Assembly: GCA_963734635.1 (NCBI GenBank)
Contig: CAVTIA010000012.1
Coordinates: 262,641-326,640, forward strand
DNA from: DATCJA01 sp963734635
GTDB lineage: Bacteria; Acidobacteriota; Vicinamibacteria; Vicinamibacterales; UBA2999
Length of the DNA: 64,000 nucleotides
Reading direction: 5' to 3'
The position numbers were made by a program, and so were the translations under genes. Under the pieces are notes generated by a model, which was given only the letters and a program-made list of their open reading frames with translations, did not search any database and was not told where the DNA came from. The first letter of the stretch is position 1; every line of letters begins with the position of its first letter. Below are positions 49,567-58,532 of the stretch, piece after piece.

Positions 49567-49667
49567 TGTCTAGGGCTGGTTGGCCCCGCCGAGACCGCGC
49601 CGCACTACGCCCCTTACGGCCCACGCGCGCGCCTGGAGCTGAATCGGACGATCTCGTTGTTTCGTGG

Positions 49668-50126
49668 CTACCGTATTGCGACCCTCGTGCTTTGGCTGGA
49701 CACGCACTGCCAGCGTCCATCGCGCACTATCCAGACGTCGGTGTAGCGAAGCAGCAACTCGGTTCGCTGTCCCTGCCGCACTCCCGTCACGCGCAGCGTG
49801 AACCAGACAACAGCGGTGTCGCGGTAGATCCGCACGACGAAGTCTTCCTGAACAGCTGACTCGACCTGCTGATTGAACTGGGTCGCCAACGCCAGTTCTT
49901 TTGCCTTGTCGCCCTGGCTCCCGTCGTCGTACGTCGCAACGAACTCGTCGGCGAGAAGATTCGAGATGAACGCGACGTCCTTGCGATAGAACGCGTCGTT
50001 CCAGCCGCGTTCGAGCTCGATGAGAATCTGCTGGTCAGATTCGACCGGTGGTCTCTGCGCCGCGGCAATGGTGGCGGCCGACACAACCGCCGCCAGAACG
50101 CAGCACAGGAGGTGGCGCAATTTCAT
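49668..50126 (-). CDS. NTF2-like (DUF4440) protein, exported
   Basis: 152 residues from ATG 50126, with AGGAGGGA about 10 bases upstream. Signal peptide MKLRHLLCCVLAAVVSAATI. The SnoaL/DUF4440 fold includes ELERGWNDAFYRKDVAFISN and LLRYTDVWIVRDGRWQCVSS. Related to the protein at 58533. No catalytic claim can be made. Confidence 0.8.
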   Translation of the reverse strand: MKLRHLLCCVLAAVVSAATIAAAQRPPVESDQQILIELERGWNDAFYRKDVAFISNLLADEFVATYDDGSQGDKAKELALATQFNQQVESAVQEDFVVRIYRDTAVVWFTLRVTGVRQGQRTELLLRYTDVWIVRDGRWQCVSSQSTRVAIR

Positions 50127-50198
50127 CGGCAGGTCCCTCCTGTCCAATGTTGCAGCTATCTGGACAGCTGCACCGGTGGACGTATACAGGGGTGTTCG

Positions 50199-50640
50199 TC
50201 AGGCCGCAGTCCGCCGAATCTCGGGCACTTCCATCGTTCGTACGCCTTCACCCGGCGGCGTCCTTATCGCGCTCACGATTGCGGCAATCATGGTCTGACG
50301 TGTCACCAGACCCAGTCGCTCTGCACCTGGACGTGTCACGGGGATGCAGCGCAATACGGCGTAAATCGGCAGCAGCAGATAAGGCCATCGATGGCCTGGC
50401 CCGAGAATGTACCACGGGCGCAGGATCGTCGCTCGAATCCCGCTCGACCTCACCAGCGCTTCGCCCTCTTCACGTGCCGCGATGTACGCGTGCATCACTG
50501 GAGCCGGGTGTGCAACGCTGACGTAGATGAAATGGTGGACGCCCGCACGAACCGCCGCGGCCACGGCAGCTTTGATCGAAGCGAGATCCACACGTCGGAA
50601 CTCCGAGGCTTTTGCAGGGTTGGGGTGCGGGGTGCCGACC
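50199..50640 (-). pseudogene. NAD(P)-binding epimerase-like gene, N-terminus missing
   Basis: The frame contains the back half of an NmrA-like epimerase: VGTPHPNPAKASEFRRVDLA, HHFIYVSVAHPAPVMHAYIA and ATILRPWYILGPGHRWPYLL. The Rossmann GxxGxxG part is absent; the codons directly after the sulfite-oxidase stop already read VGTPHPNP. A deletion appears to have joined the 3' part to the end of the preceding gene. Without an N-terminus it is unlikely to bind a nucleotide. Confidence 0.75.
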
Positions 50641-52038
50641 TCACATGACTCGAATCGGTACCTGCTGGATGGCGTTGTTGCCGTAACCGAGTCGGTTCCA
50701 CTCGGCACATTCGGGCTGCGTGCGGCCCGCGAGGTCCGTCGCGCGCGCGCTGAGGTTGATCAGTCCAGGCTCCGTCACGCGGGTGGCAACCTCCCACCAC
50801 TGCCAGCTGTAACGCTTCCGTTCGCTCACGAGTCGGGCCTCGTGCCAGCTTCCATCACCCACGCTGACTTCCACTCTCTCGATCGGTGCGGCGCCCGACC
50901 AGGCCACCCCTCGAATGACGAGATCGCCACGCGCGACCTCCTGATTTCGGACCGGTTCGGTGATCAAGGCTCGCACGCGCTGCAGCGTAACTGGTTCGCG
51001 GACGACTCGGCCATCTTGTTCGCGCTCGAACTGGTACTTCTCCGTTTGGTAGTGTCCGACGAACGGCCGATCGATCACCTCGATCTCGGTGAGCCACTTG
51101 ACCGACGCAACGGCATACCAGCCTGGAACAATCAGACGCACGGGGTGGCCGTGCTGAAGGGGCAGCGGCTCGCCGTTCATCGCGTAAACGAGCAGGGCTT
51201 CGGCCTCTCGAGCCTGATCGAGCCGCAGGCTGCGTTCGAAACGAATCGCTTCCTTGTGACCCTCCACGGTTCCCCCGTCGGTTCCCCGGAATACAACTTC
51301 GCGCGCACTGGCCTTAACGCCCGCGCGGTCGAGCACTTCGACGAGAGGGACGCCCGTCCATTCCGCCGTACTCACGGCGCCCAGGTCCCATTTTTCGCCG
51401 TCGACGGGCGGATTGAATCCAGTTCTGCCGTTGCCCGCGCATTCCAGCGTGACGACCAACGTTCGGGACGGCAGCTGGCGCAGGTCGGCGACACTGAGGC
51501 TCATCGGTCTGTCGACGAGCCCGCCCACCGTCAGCCGGAACGTGGCGGTATCGAGCGTCGGAATCTGGAAGTGATTTCGGACGTAAAAACGTGCGTTCGG
51601 CATGACCACGCCGCCGATGAGCGCGGGAATGGATGTCTCGCAATTGAGCGGATGCGCACGATGAACCACGAGGCCCGCGTCGATAGCTTGCTGGCACGCT
51701 CCTTCAGGGTCGAGCGCTGGCACCGAATCGCTGACCGGCAGCGCGGCACCGCAGCCACCGCTGGCCACGACGCGCGCACAGGTCGACGCCGGATAGATAT
51801 CCAGACTGCCGGCCATTTGAAATGGTTGCATGAACTCGCGTACGCCGCTCTCGTCGTCGGCTTCCACAATCATGTAAAGCGTGTGCTCGCCCTGCACAAC
51901 AGCCTCGCCCTGGATTTGTACGCCGTGACGCCTGACGTTCGGCCGGCTGAGATGGTTGAGCAGCATCGCACCCGAGTAAGGGTCCTGTGCAGGGCAGCGC
52001 TCGGCTGCATGCTGGTGCCGCACAACGAAGAGCGCCAT
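50641..52038 (-). CDS. Sulfite-oxidase-type molybdoenzyme with N-terminal DUF3303-like domain
   Basis: 465 residues. Residues 1-95 (MALFVVRHQHAAERCPAQDP, GEAVVQGEHTLYMIVEADDE, YPASTCARVVASGGC) resemble stand-alone DUF3303 proteins. From about 125 comes the molybdopterin oxidoreductase: TLVVTLECAGNGR with the molybdenum-ligand Cys200, PLPLQHGHPVRLIVPGWYA, and a dimerisation domain at the end. It has no heme or leader, so the cell location and electron acceptor are unclear. Confidence 0.85.
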   Translation of the reverse strand: MALFVVRHQHAAERCPAQDPYSGAMLLNHLSRPNVRRHGVQIQGEAVVQGEHTLYMIVEADDESGVREFMQPFQMAGSLDIYPASTCARVVASGGCGAALPVSDSVPALDPEGACQQAIDAGLVVHRAHPLNCETSIPALIGGVVMPNARFYVRNHFQIPTLDTATFRLTVGGLVDRPMSLSVADLRQLPSRTLVVTLECAGNGRTGFNPPVDGEKWDLGAVSTAEWTGVPLVEVLDRAGVKASAREVVFRGTDGGTVEGHKEAIRFERSLRLDQAREAEALLVYAMNGEPLPLQHGHPVRLIVPGWYAVASVKWLTEIEVIDRPFVGHYQTEKYQFEREQDGRVVREPVTLQRVRALITEPVRNQEVARGDLVIRGVAWSGAAPIERVEVSVGDGSWHEARLVSERKRYSWQWWEVATRVTEPGLINLSARATDLAGRTQPECAEWNRLGYGNNAIQQVPIRVM

Positions 52039-52073
52039 GTCACCTCCTGGGAAACGTGCGTAGGGAGTGTCGA

Positions 52074-52154
52074 TCAGTCCTCGAGAACCGCGTCAGCCTC
52101 GAACTCCACCAGCCACTCAGGATCAATGAACCTGGAGATCAGCTGTCGCGTCAT
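52074..52154 (-). pseudogene. RidA-like C-terminal remnant
   Basis: From ATG 52154 the strand reads MTRQLISRFIDPEWLVEFEA then DAVLED and a stop. The end resembles the last strand of RidA/YjgF enamine deaminases. There is no room for the rest of the domain between the two flanking genes. A gene remnant or chance. Confidence 0.35.
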
Positions 52155-52161
52155 ACGAATC

Positions 52162-53430
52162 TCAGACGCCAGGAGAGCTCACGCCGGCCGCCCGGTACAC
52201 GGCGCGTTCGAACGCGTCGTACACCCCCAGTGCTTTCTCGTCTGCAAACGGCAGGAACTGCATGAGAATGACGCCAGCGATTCCTCGAGTCGGATCGATC
52301 CAGAAGTATGTGTTGTTGATACCGCCCCAGCTGAGACTGCCAGGGGATCGCTTCCCGGGCTGCCCGTCGACGCTGATGAGAAAGCCGAGTCCCCATTTGT
52401 CCCTGCCGTCGGCAACAAAGGAGAAATCGCTGCTTCGCTCCGGCATCGCCGTCTTCAATGCGCGGACGCTGACGTCGCTTATCTGGTTTCGACCCATCAG
52501 GTCGACCGTCTCTGCGCGCAGCACACGCGCCCCGTTGAGGGTGCCTCCGTTGAGCAGCATCTGCAGAAACTTCGTGTAGTCAGCGGCAGTCGATGCGAGG
52601 CCCCCGCCGCCGATCGGGCGAGGCACGGTGACCGGTGGTTGAACGGAGTCCGGTGCAAACTTTCCGTCGGCCTGCCGCCGATGCACGGCAACGAGACGGC
52701 TCCGCCTGCCGACGGCAACGTTGTAGGACGTATCCATCATGGACAGCGGACCGAAGATCCGTTGCTGGAAGTATTCCTCGAGCCCCTTGCCCGAGAACCG
52801 TTCGACGAGGCGGCCCACCCAATCCGTGCTCGTACCGTACAGCCACTGGTCGCCGGGCTCGAAGAGCAGCGGACCCGCCGTGAACTTCTCACCTTCCCGC
52901 GGCTTGAAGTCGCGAACGATCGGGCTCGTGAAGTTGTAGCCGAGTCCGGACGTATGCGTAAGCAGGTGCCGCACCGTCAACGGCTTGGTTGCCGGCTTCA
53001 CCTTGTACGCACCGGTTTTGGAGTCGAATGCGTCGAACATGGACAGTTTCGCGAGCTCCGGCAGGTACTTGTCCGCCGGATCGTCGAGCCGCAGTCGCCC
53101 CTCTTCGACGAGCTGCATGGCGGCAACGGACGTGACGGCCTTGGTCATCGACGCAATCCGAAACAGCGCCTCCATTTCGAGACGACGTCCCGTTGATGCA
53201 TCCGCCAGTCCGAATGCGCCCTGATAGATGACGCCGCGCCGGTCCACGGCCATCGCGACGACGCCAGGCACGTCACCGCGCGTGACGGCATCTGCCAGCA
53301 CCTTGTCAATGGCCGGATACTGGCGTCGCGGGGTCGATGCCGGTGTCGACTGCACCGCGTGTGCTACGGCGGTGAGCGATACGAGAGCGACGAGTATCAG
53401 AACGATGCGCCGACTCGGACGACGTGCCAT
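52162..53430 (-). CDS. Serine beta-lactamase-family hydrolase (class C/esterase type), exported
   Basis: 422 residues from ATG 53430 (MARRPSRRIVLILVALVSLT, signal peptide). The catalytic SxxK is SMTK at residues 94-97; LLTHTSGLGYNF and LWYGTS-like YGTSTDW follow, and WGGINNTYFWIDP replaces the KTG box. These proteins are mostly esterases or peptidases, not antibiotic-resistance enzymes. Downstream of two strong inverted repeats. Confidence 0.9.
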   Translation of the reverse strand: MARRPSRRIVLILVALVSLTAVAHAVQSTPASTPRRQYPAIDKVLADAVTRGDVPGVVAMAVDRRGVIYQGAFGLADASTGRRLEMEALFRIASMTKAVTSVAAMQLVEEGRLRLDDPADKYLPELAKLSMFDAFDSKTGAYKVKPATKPLTVRHLLTHTSGLGYNFTSPIVRDFKPREGEKFTAGPLLFEPGDQWLYGTSTDWVGRLVERFSGKGLEEYFQQRIFGPLSMMDTSYNVAVGRRSRLVAVHRRQADGKFAPDSVQPPVTVPRPIGGGGLASTAADYTKFLQMLLNGGTLNGARVLRAETVDLMGRNQISDVSVRALKTAMPERSSDFSFVADGRDKWGLGFLISVDGQPGKRSPGSLSWGGINNTYFWIDPTRGIAGVILMQFLPFADEKALGVYDAFERAVYRAAGVSSPGV

Positions 53431-53483
53431 GGGGCCTCGCTTTCTCTGGGACCGATTCACCAGTCTGTCGAGTCTACGACAGA

Positions 53484-53526
53484 AGCACAGCGCGGCATAC
53501 CCGCAACCAACATGCCGCGCTGTGCT
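53484..53526. repeat. Perfect 15-bp inverted repeat
   Basis: AGCACAGCGCGGCAT at 53484-53498 and its exact reverse complement at 53512-53526, with a 13-base loop. It is the nearer of two such hairpins to the beta-lactamase-family start. Could be a regulatory hairpin or a miniature repeat. Confidence 0.85.
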
Positions 53527-53540
53527 GCCAGTGTTTGCTG

Positions 53541-53599
53541 GTGACACTAACGCGCTCGCGATTCTTGCCAAAACAACTACGTCAGCGCGTTAGTGTCAC
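53541..53599. repeat. Perfect 16-bp inverted repeat
   Basis: GTGACACTAACGCGCT at 53541-53556 and its exact reverse complement at 53584-53599, with a 27-base loop. It is followed by a third, 7-bp palindrome (ACGGAGC/GCTCCGT near 53598-53620) that runs into the end of the next gene. Confidence 0.88.
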
Positions 53600-53609
53600 G
53601 GAGCCGGAG

Positions 53610-54212
53610 TCAGCTCCGTGTCCGCCCCGGGAAAAACCGCCCGGTTCGGTTCATATACGAACGATAGGTGTCGCCGAACCGCGCGAGCAGGTGCTCCTCT
53701 TCTCGTCGCGTGCGGATCACCATCATCGTCATCAGTAGCGCACCGGTTGCCAACAGAAACCAGTTTGCCGCGACAAGGGAGTTCGCCAGCAGCGCGAGCG
53801 CGACGGCGTCATAAAACGGGTGCCTCACCCATCGATACGGTCCGACCGTCACCAGCGTATGCGCTTTTCTGGTGACCACCGTATCGGTGAGATTTTTGCC
53901 GAGGTTGATGAGCGTCCACGTCAGCAGACAGCCGCTGGCTGCACCGACGGCAACGCCCGCCCATCGCAGCCAGAGCGGAAGCGGCATCGACGACCATGCC
54001 ATCCGCGAAGGATCCACCATGTAGGTAACGACTCCCACCATGTGCGCGATGCCAGCCGGGCGCAGCGTGAGCAGAATCAGCGCGCCTTCCTGCCGCCGAT
54101 CCAGTTTCTCGCCCGTCATTTGCGACCTGATCCGATGGAACGCGATGATCGGCAGAAGAATGAGCCAACCGACCCTCAGCACAAGAGCGAATGTCTGATC
54201 GTCGTTCACCAT
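53610..54212 (-). CDS. Isoprenylcysteine carboxyl methyltransferase-family protein
   Basis: 200 residues, about five membrane helices. The ICMT/PEMT core is VGPYRWVRHPFYDAVALALL with the following EEEHLLARFGDTYRSYMNRT. These membrane methyltransferases modify lipids or small molecules in bacteria. The upstream 48 bases hold an 8-base degenerate repeat. Confidence 0.85.
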   Translation of the reverse strand: MVNDDQTFALVLRVGWLILLPIIAFHRIRSQMTGEKLDRRQEGALILLTLRPAGIAHMVGVVTYMVDPSRMAWSSMPLPLWLRWAGVAVGAASGCLLTWTLINLGKNLTDTVVTRKAHTLVTVGPYRWVRHPFYDAVALALLANSLVAANWFLLATGALLMTMMVIRTRREEEHLLARFGDTYRSYMNRTGRFFPGRTRS

Positions 54213-54214
54213 TT

Positions 54215-54244
54215 ACGAATTGACAGAATTACGGATTGACGAAT
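54215..54244. repeat. Degenerate 8-bp repeat
   Basis: Four steps ACGAATTG, ACAGAATT, ACGGATTG, ACGAATGT, just upstream of the ICMT-like start. Short and imperfect. Confidence 0.45.
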
Positions 54245-54260
54245 GTGGCTCCCGCGCCTG

Positions 54261-55097
54261 TTACGAGCGGAAGTGCTCGTTGAGCTCTGTAGACCCGACG
54301 GCGCTGGCAAGACCTGAAAAGGTCCCTTGCTCGACAATCTCCTTCGCTGCCTGCAGAAAACTCGTCCAGGCCGTGCGGGCCAGTGCGCCCCCGACGCTGA
54401 TCCGCCGGACTCCTGCGTCAGCGAGTTCCGTCACCGTGGCGAAGGGCCCGCCGACCAGTACGTTGACAGGCTTCGGAGCGACAGCCTTGACCACCGCGAC
54501 GATGTCAGCTTTCGCTCGGATTCCGGGCGCGTAAAGACAATCGGCCCCGGCGTCGGCGTAGGCGGTGAGCCTTCGAATTGTTTCGGCAAGGTCCGGCCGC
54601 CCGACGATGAAACCTTCAGACCGGCCCGTCAGCAGAATGCCGGTCCTGCTGTCATCGATCGCTCGTCGAGCAGCTCGGATCCGTTCCACCGCAAGCGCGA
54701 ACTCGAACAGCGGATTTGACGCGTCGCCGGTGGAATCCTCGATCGAGAGTCCTGCGATGCCAGTGGCGGTTGCTGACGTCACGTTGGCGTGCACTCCAAC
54801 GGGATTTGTTGCGAAACCGCCCTCGAAGTCGGCGTTGATCGGCAGCTCGACGCTGTACGCGATGGACCGCAAATGCGCAAGGACTTCCTCGAGCGACACG
54901 CCGTTATCCGGCCGGCCCTGCGCCCAGGCAAATCCAGCGCTGGTCGTCGCCAGCGCCTTGAAGCCGAGTTGTGCCAGCATGCGGGCGCTGCCGAGATCCC
55001 ACGGATTGGGCATCACGAAGCAGCCCGACTGGTGGAGTTGCTGAAAGACGCGGCAGCGTTCCGTCGCGACGATCACGCCGTTGGCCGCCGGCCCCAC
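54261..55097 (-). CDS. Isocitrate lyase / PEP mutase superfamily protein
   Basis: 278 residues. PEP mutase-like TIM barrel: CFVMPNPWDLGSARMLAQLG at the start, LPINADFEGGFA, IEDSTGDASNPLFEF and ADCLYAPGIRAKADIVAVV. The family includes oxaloacetase and 2-methylisocitrate lyase. No KKCGH isocitrate-lyase motif, so glyoxylate-cycle function is unlikely. Overlaps the next methyltransferase by 25 bases. Confidence 0.85.
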   Translation of the reverse strand: MGPAANGVIVATERCRVFQQLHQSGCFVMPNPWDLGSARMLAQLGFKALATTSAGFAWAQGRPDNGVSLEEVLAHLRSIAYSVELPINADFEGGFATNPVGVHANVTSATATGIAGLSIEDSTGDASNPLFEFALAVERIRAARRAIDDSRTGILLTGRSEGFIVGRPDLAETIRRLTAYADAGADCLYAPGIRAKADIVAVVKAVAPKPVNVLVGGPFATVTELADAGVRRISVGGALARTAWTSFLQAAKEIVEQGTFSGLASAVGSTELNEHFRS

Positions 55098-55885
55098 GTC
55101 TGCACCACTCGCGGCGTTCCCGCCACTGTGTTTGGATCGGTCGCGAACTCATACAGTTCGCGAACCACCTCGTCTATCTCGTGCTGAGAAGCCAGGCCAT
55201 CCGCCAGGACCGCGGACGCGATGTTCTCCATGGTCAGCGGGTTAATCAGCTTGACTTCTCCTTCCGTTCCGACGGGCTGCACGATCCCGACGCCGACGTC
55301 CTCGAAACCGCCGCGCTTCAGCAGCACTGGTAATCGAGGCCCGATGTTCGGATCGCCGCCTCTTTGCGCCACCGTTGCGCAGTACAGGTCGTGATAGCGC
55401 CGAAATGCCTTCGACTCGGGGTACGTGAAGTACCCGCTGAAATCGATGTCCTCCAGTCCGATGCGCCCGCCTGGACGAAGGTGTCTGTAGAACGCCGTAA
55501 CCACGCTGGCGGGATCGTTCAGATGCGTGAGCAGGAATCTCGCGTACACGACGTCGAAGGTGCCGAGGGCATTCCCTTCACGGATGTCGGCCAGCCGAAA
55601 CTCCACGTTTGGCACGCCTTGTTCGGCCGCTTCTGCGCGGGCGATCTGCAGCTTCGTCTCGTCGATGTCCACCCCAACAACCCTGCCGGCCGGCGCGACC
55701 CTGCGAGCCAGCTCCAACGTCGCGTCGCCTCCTCCACAGCCCACATCGAGACAGATGATTCCGTCACGCAGGCCGAGCCGGTCGAAGAGCGACATCGAGC
55801 TTGCACGCATCACGCGCCCGAGCACACGAAGCCGTTCGCGTCCCTCGAGTCCCCCTCGGATGACGTAATGAGTGGAATCGGCCAT
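55073..55885 (-). CDS. Class I SAM-dependent methyltransferase
   Basis: 270 residues from ATG 55885 (MADSTHYVIRGGLEGRERLR). Motif I IICLDVGCGGGDATLELARR, acidic motif VVGVDIDETKLQIARAEA, and FDVVYARFLLTHLNDP are clear. Related to methyltransferases of small-molecule metabolism. It ends inside the PEP-mutase-like gene, so the two are coupled. Confidence 0.88.
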   Translation of the reverse strand: MADSTHYVIRGGLEGRERLRVLGRVMRASSMSLFDRLGLRDGIICLDVGCGGGDATLELARRVAPAGRVVGVDIDETKLQIARAEAAEQGVPNVEFRLADIREGNALGTFDVVYARFLLTHLNDPASVVTAFYRHLRPGGRIGLEDIDFSGYFTYPESKAFRRYHDLYCATVAQRGGDPNIGPRLPVLLKRGGFEDVGVGIVQPVGTEGEVKLINPLTMENIASAVLADGLASQHEIDEVVRELYEFATDPNTVAGTPRVVQTWGRRPTA

Positions 55886-55901
55886 CTTGATGTCCTTGAT
55901 G

Positions 55902-56957
55902 CTACCGGGTGCCGGCAGCAGCGACCTGCTGTTCCAGCCGCAACTGCGCAGCGCGCGCACAACCCTGCATCACCTCGAAGTAGCGCTGAACCCAGTCGGC
56001 ACCGATCTCGTACGGATGCGGACCGTTGCCCCGCCCGGCCAGCATCCTGTTCTTGCTGACGGCATTGTCGAATTCCGAATGATTCGACAGCAGCACCGTG
56101 GCACGAACGGTGGCCGCCTTCTCGGCCATCTTTCGCTGCGAGTCGATGTAGATCTGAAAGTTCTTGATGCCCGGGTTTGGCGTGTTGTTCACGAAGTTGA
56201 ACGCCGTTCCGCCGGAGTAGGCCACATTGACCGGGCGGCCTCGATCGAACACCGTGAACGTATAGGACAGCGTGCCCGGCGTGTGGCCAGGGGTGTGCCA
56301 CATGGTCACCGCGGTCTTGCCGAGCGTAATTGTCATGCCATCCGTTGCCACCACGTCCCTCTTCGGAGCCATCGTCTTGTACCGGTTGGGATATGTGGCG
56401 ACCGTGTCCCAGTCAGCGGCGGCCATGACGACACGTGCCTTGTAGCGTGTCTGCAGCATTTCTGCGCCGCCTATATGGTCGGCATGGGCGTGAGAGATCA
56501 GCACGTATTTGATGTTCCTGGGATCCAGTCCGAGCTTCTTCAGGCCACCGACGATGAGCTCCTCGGAGTTATATGGAAAGATCGTGTCGATGAGAATGAT
56601 TCCCTCGCTCGTCGTCAGCGCCCAGGAGGAGTGAATCTTTCCCCCGACGAAGTAGAGGTTGTCGAACACCTTGGCGGGCTCTGCATACCATGTCTCCCGC
56701 GCCGGAGCCGAGGCGGGCTTGGCCACGTAAGCCGGCACCACGTCAGTGGTGTTTTCACCACCGCTCTGGGGCAACAGGCACGTTCGGACGAGCGTCCCAA
56801 GGAACTCGAATCCAGCCGCGTCCTTCGCCAACTGCACGGCGGCCTGGATCTCCCCTTCGTAGTCTCTCTTGGCAGGCGCCTGCCGGGCGAAAACAGCGGG
56901 AACGGCAAGCGCCGCAAGCACCATCGCGGTGGCTATCCTGAAACATCGAAGTGTCAT
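55902..56957 (-). CDS. MBL-fold hydrolase, subclass B3-like, exported
   Basis: 351 residues from ATG 56957 (MTLRCFRIATAMVLAALAVP, signal peptide). The zinc motif HAHADHIGG is at about residues 158-166 and the further His residues fall in TPGHTPG and LLSNHSEFD. The layout is like B3 metallo-beta-lactamases, but with an N-terminal insertion; resistance cannot be claimed from the sequence. It ends 16 bases before the methyltransferase start. Confidence 0.87.
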   Translation of the reverse strand: MTLRCFRIATAMVLAALAVPAVFARQAPAKRDYEGEIQAAVQLAKDAAGFEFLGTLVRTCLLPQSGGENTTDVVPAYVAKPASAPARETWYAEPAKVFDNLYFVGGKIHSSWALTTSEGIILIDTIFPYNSEELIVGGLKKLGLDPRNIKYVLISHAHADHIGGAEMLQTRYKARVVMAAADWDTVATYPNRYKTMAPKRDVVATDGMTITLGKTAVTMWHTPGHTPGTLSYTFTVFDRGRPVNVAYSGGTAFNFVNNTPNPGIKNFQIYIDSQRKMAEKAATVRATVLLSNHSEFDNAVSKNRMLAGRGNGPHPYEIGADWVQRYFEVMQGCARAAQLRLEQQVAAAGTR

Positions 56958-57014
56958 GACACCTCCTGGCGACCGTCGCATGCCGTCAGCCCGACACGCT
57001 CGGGCAACAGGCTT

Positions 57015-57345
57015 TCACTTGATGCCGATGTCGTGGCCGAAGCAGAGGCGATAGCCATTGCAGTCTTCGACATCAAAGTCACGGCACCCATAGGGCTGAT
57101 TACAGATATCGCGGATGATTTTCACGCCTTTGGACTTGAACTCCGTGTTCAGTGCATCGGCATTATCCACCCAGATGTAAGCATCCCAGGCTCCGCCCTC
57201 CGGATCGACCAGGCGGTTCGCACGCATTACCCCTGTTTCTTCAAGCTGACTGAGCATGATCACGACGCCATTGCGGCAGACCATACAGAAAGAGGCGGGC
57301 TCACCCCAAAAGCGGTCTGTACGCGAAACCGAGCTTGTCCGTCAA
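57015..57345 (-). pseudogene. Glyoxalase/VOC-family protein, probably frameshifted
   Basis: The clear part is 89 residues from MVCRNGVVIMLSQLEE, with DAYIWVDNADALNTEFKSKG and DFDVEDCNGYRLCFGHD, the second half of a VOC domain. Upstream, LTDKLGFAYRPLL reads in another frame; removing one base from the GGGG run (57304-57307) joins it to GEPASFCMVCRNG. The true N-terminus cannot be located. Confidence 0.6.
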
Positions 57346-57429
57346 CCGCTCCCCTTCAAGAAACCCGCACACCCAGCAAGGGACCTGGTACATGCGCTGT
57401 TAGCGCTGCCTCGTCGATAATGACCGAAT

Positions 57430-58465
57430 CTACTTGGTTGAATTCAGCAACTCCAACATGGCGGACGACACGACATCCGGTTTCTCGCGAGGTAAGAAGT
57501 GTCCTGCCCCGGCGATCACGTGACGCGCCGCGCGCGCGGTGAACAAAGCCCGTTCAGCAGGTGTATCAGCGGGCGGCGCTCCGAGGCCGTCGGCGGCCCC
57601 ATAGAGCACAATCGACGGAACATCGATTCTCGGACGCTGAGCCAACCGACGTTCCATATCGATGAATCGCGGTTCACCGGGCGCGTTACCGTTCCGGTGG
57701 CGATAAGAATGGATGACAGCGTCGACGAAGTCAGGATTATCGAATGACCGCGCCGTTCTTTCGAATGTCTCGTCAGTAAAGCGCCAGGTAGGCGACCATG
57801 TTGCCCACAGCAACCGGCAAATGCCTCGTCGATTGCGTTCGAGCCCGACGCGCCCTCGCTCGGTATTGAAGTACCACTGATACCAGAGAGCTCGTTCCCT
57901 CTCTGCTAAAGCCGGTTCCGGTGGTGAGAGTGTGTCCTGAATTGTGTAGCCCCCGATAAGGACCGCAGCTCGCACTCGCTGTGGATGGAGTGCCGCTGCA
58001 ATGCTTGCCGCACGACCACCCCAGTCGTAGCCGGCCACAGCAAATCGGGACAATCCGAGGGCATCTGCCAGATCGATTACATCTTGTCCTATTGCGGCTT
58101 GTTCTGCCATGCGAGGCGCCGACGCGTCACGAAACCGTGTGGTCCCGTACCCGACGAAGGTACGGAACGATGACGCGGTATCCTCTACGTACAAGCGGCG
58201 CGGTCACGTCGTCCCACGCCCGTACGTCGTCCGGAAATCCATGCAGGAGGATGATCGGAAATCCCTGGCTGTCGCCGCTCTCTTCAAAACCAATGGTCAA
58301 CGCCTGCGTCTGAATGGTACGGGACTGTCCTGGTCTGGGAACTTGAGCAGCCCGAGCCTCGAACGGTTCGCGCAAGCTGCTGACCATTGCAGCTGCTGCC
58401 GCTCGCTTGAAAAAGGTTCGACGGCTCTGAAACATCGAGGCCTTCACCACTGACGATTGCTCCAA
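57430..58465 (-). pseudogene. Alpha/beta hydrolase (epoxide-hydrolase-like), exported, one frameshift
   Basis: The start frame (MEQSSVVKASMFQSRRTFFK, Tat-like leader) holds GFPIILLHGFPDDVRAWDDV. At about 58152 it breaks; dropping one base joins RVIVPYLR to GYGTTRFRDASAPRMAEQAA and continues with the nucleophile elbow FAVAGYDWGGRAASIAAALH and the final AGHFLPREKPD. Asp in the elbow indicates the epoxide-hydrolase/dehalogenase group. Confidence 0.78.
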
Positions 58466-58532
58466 GTACTGACAGCCCGATCTGTGTTCAGCCGCGGCGG
58501 CTCAAGATCGCACGGCCGTCGGCTGCACGCGC

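Noticed and set aside
50527..53196. Plus-strand open frame of about 890 codons
   Set aside because: Covers sulfite oxidase and the beta-lactamase-family gene on the other strand, both with full motifs.
55902..56957. Antibiotic-resistance carbapenemase
   Set aside because: The HxHxDH motif alone is shared by many MBL hydrolases; the N-terminal insertion and context give no support for resistance.
55872..57542. Plus-strand open frame of about 550 codons
   Set aside because: Antisense to the MBL hydrolase and VOC genes; no recognisable protein features.
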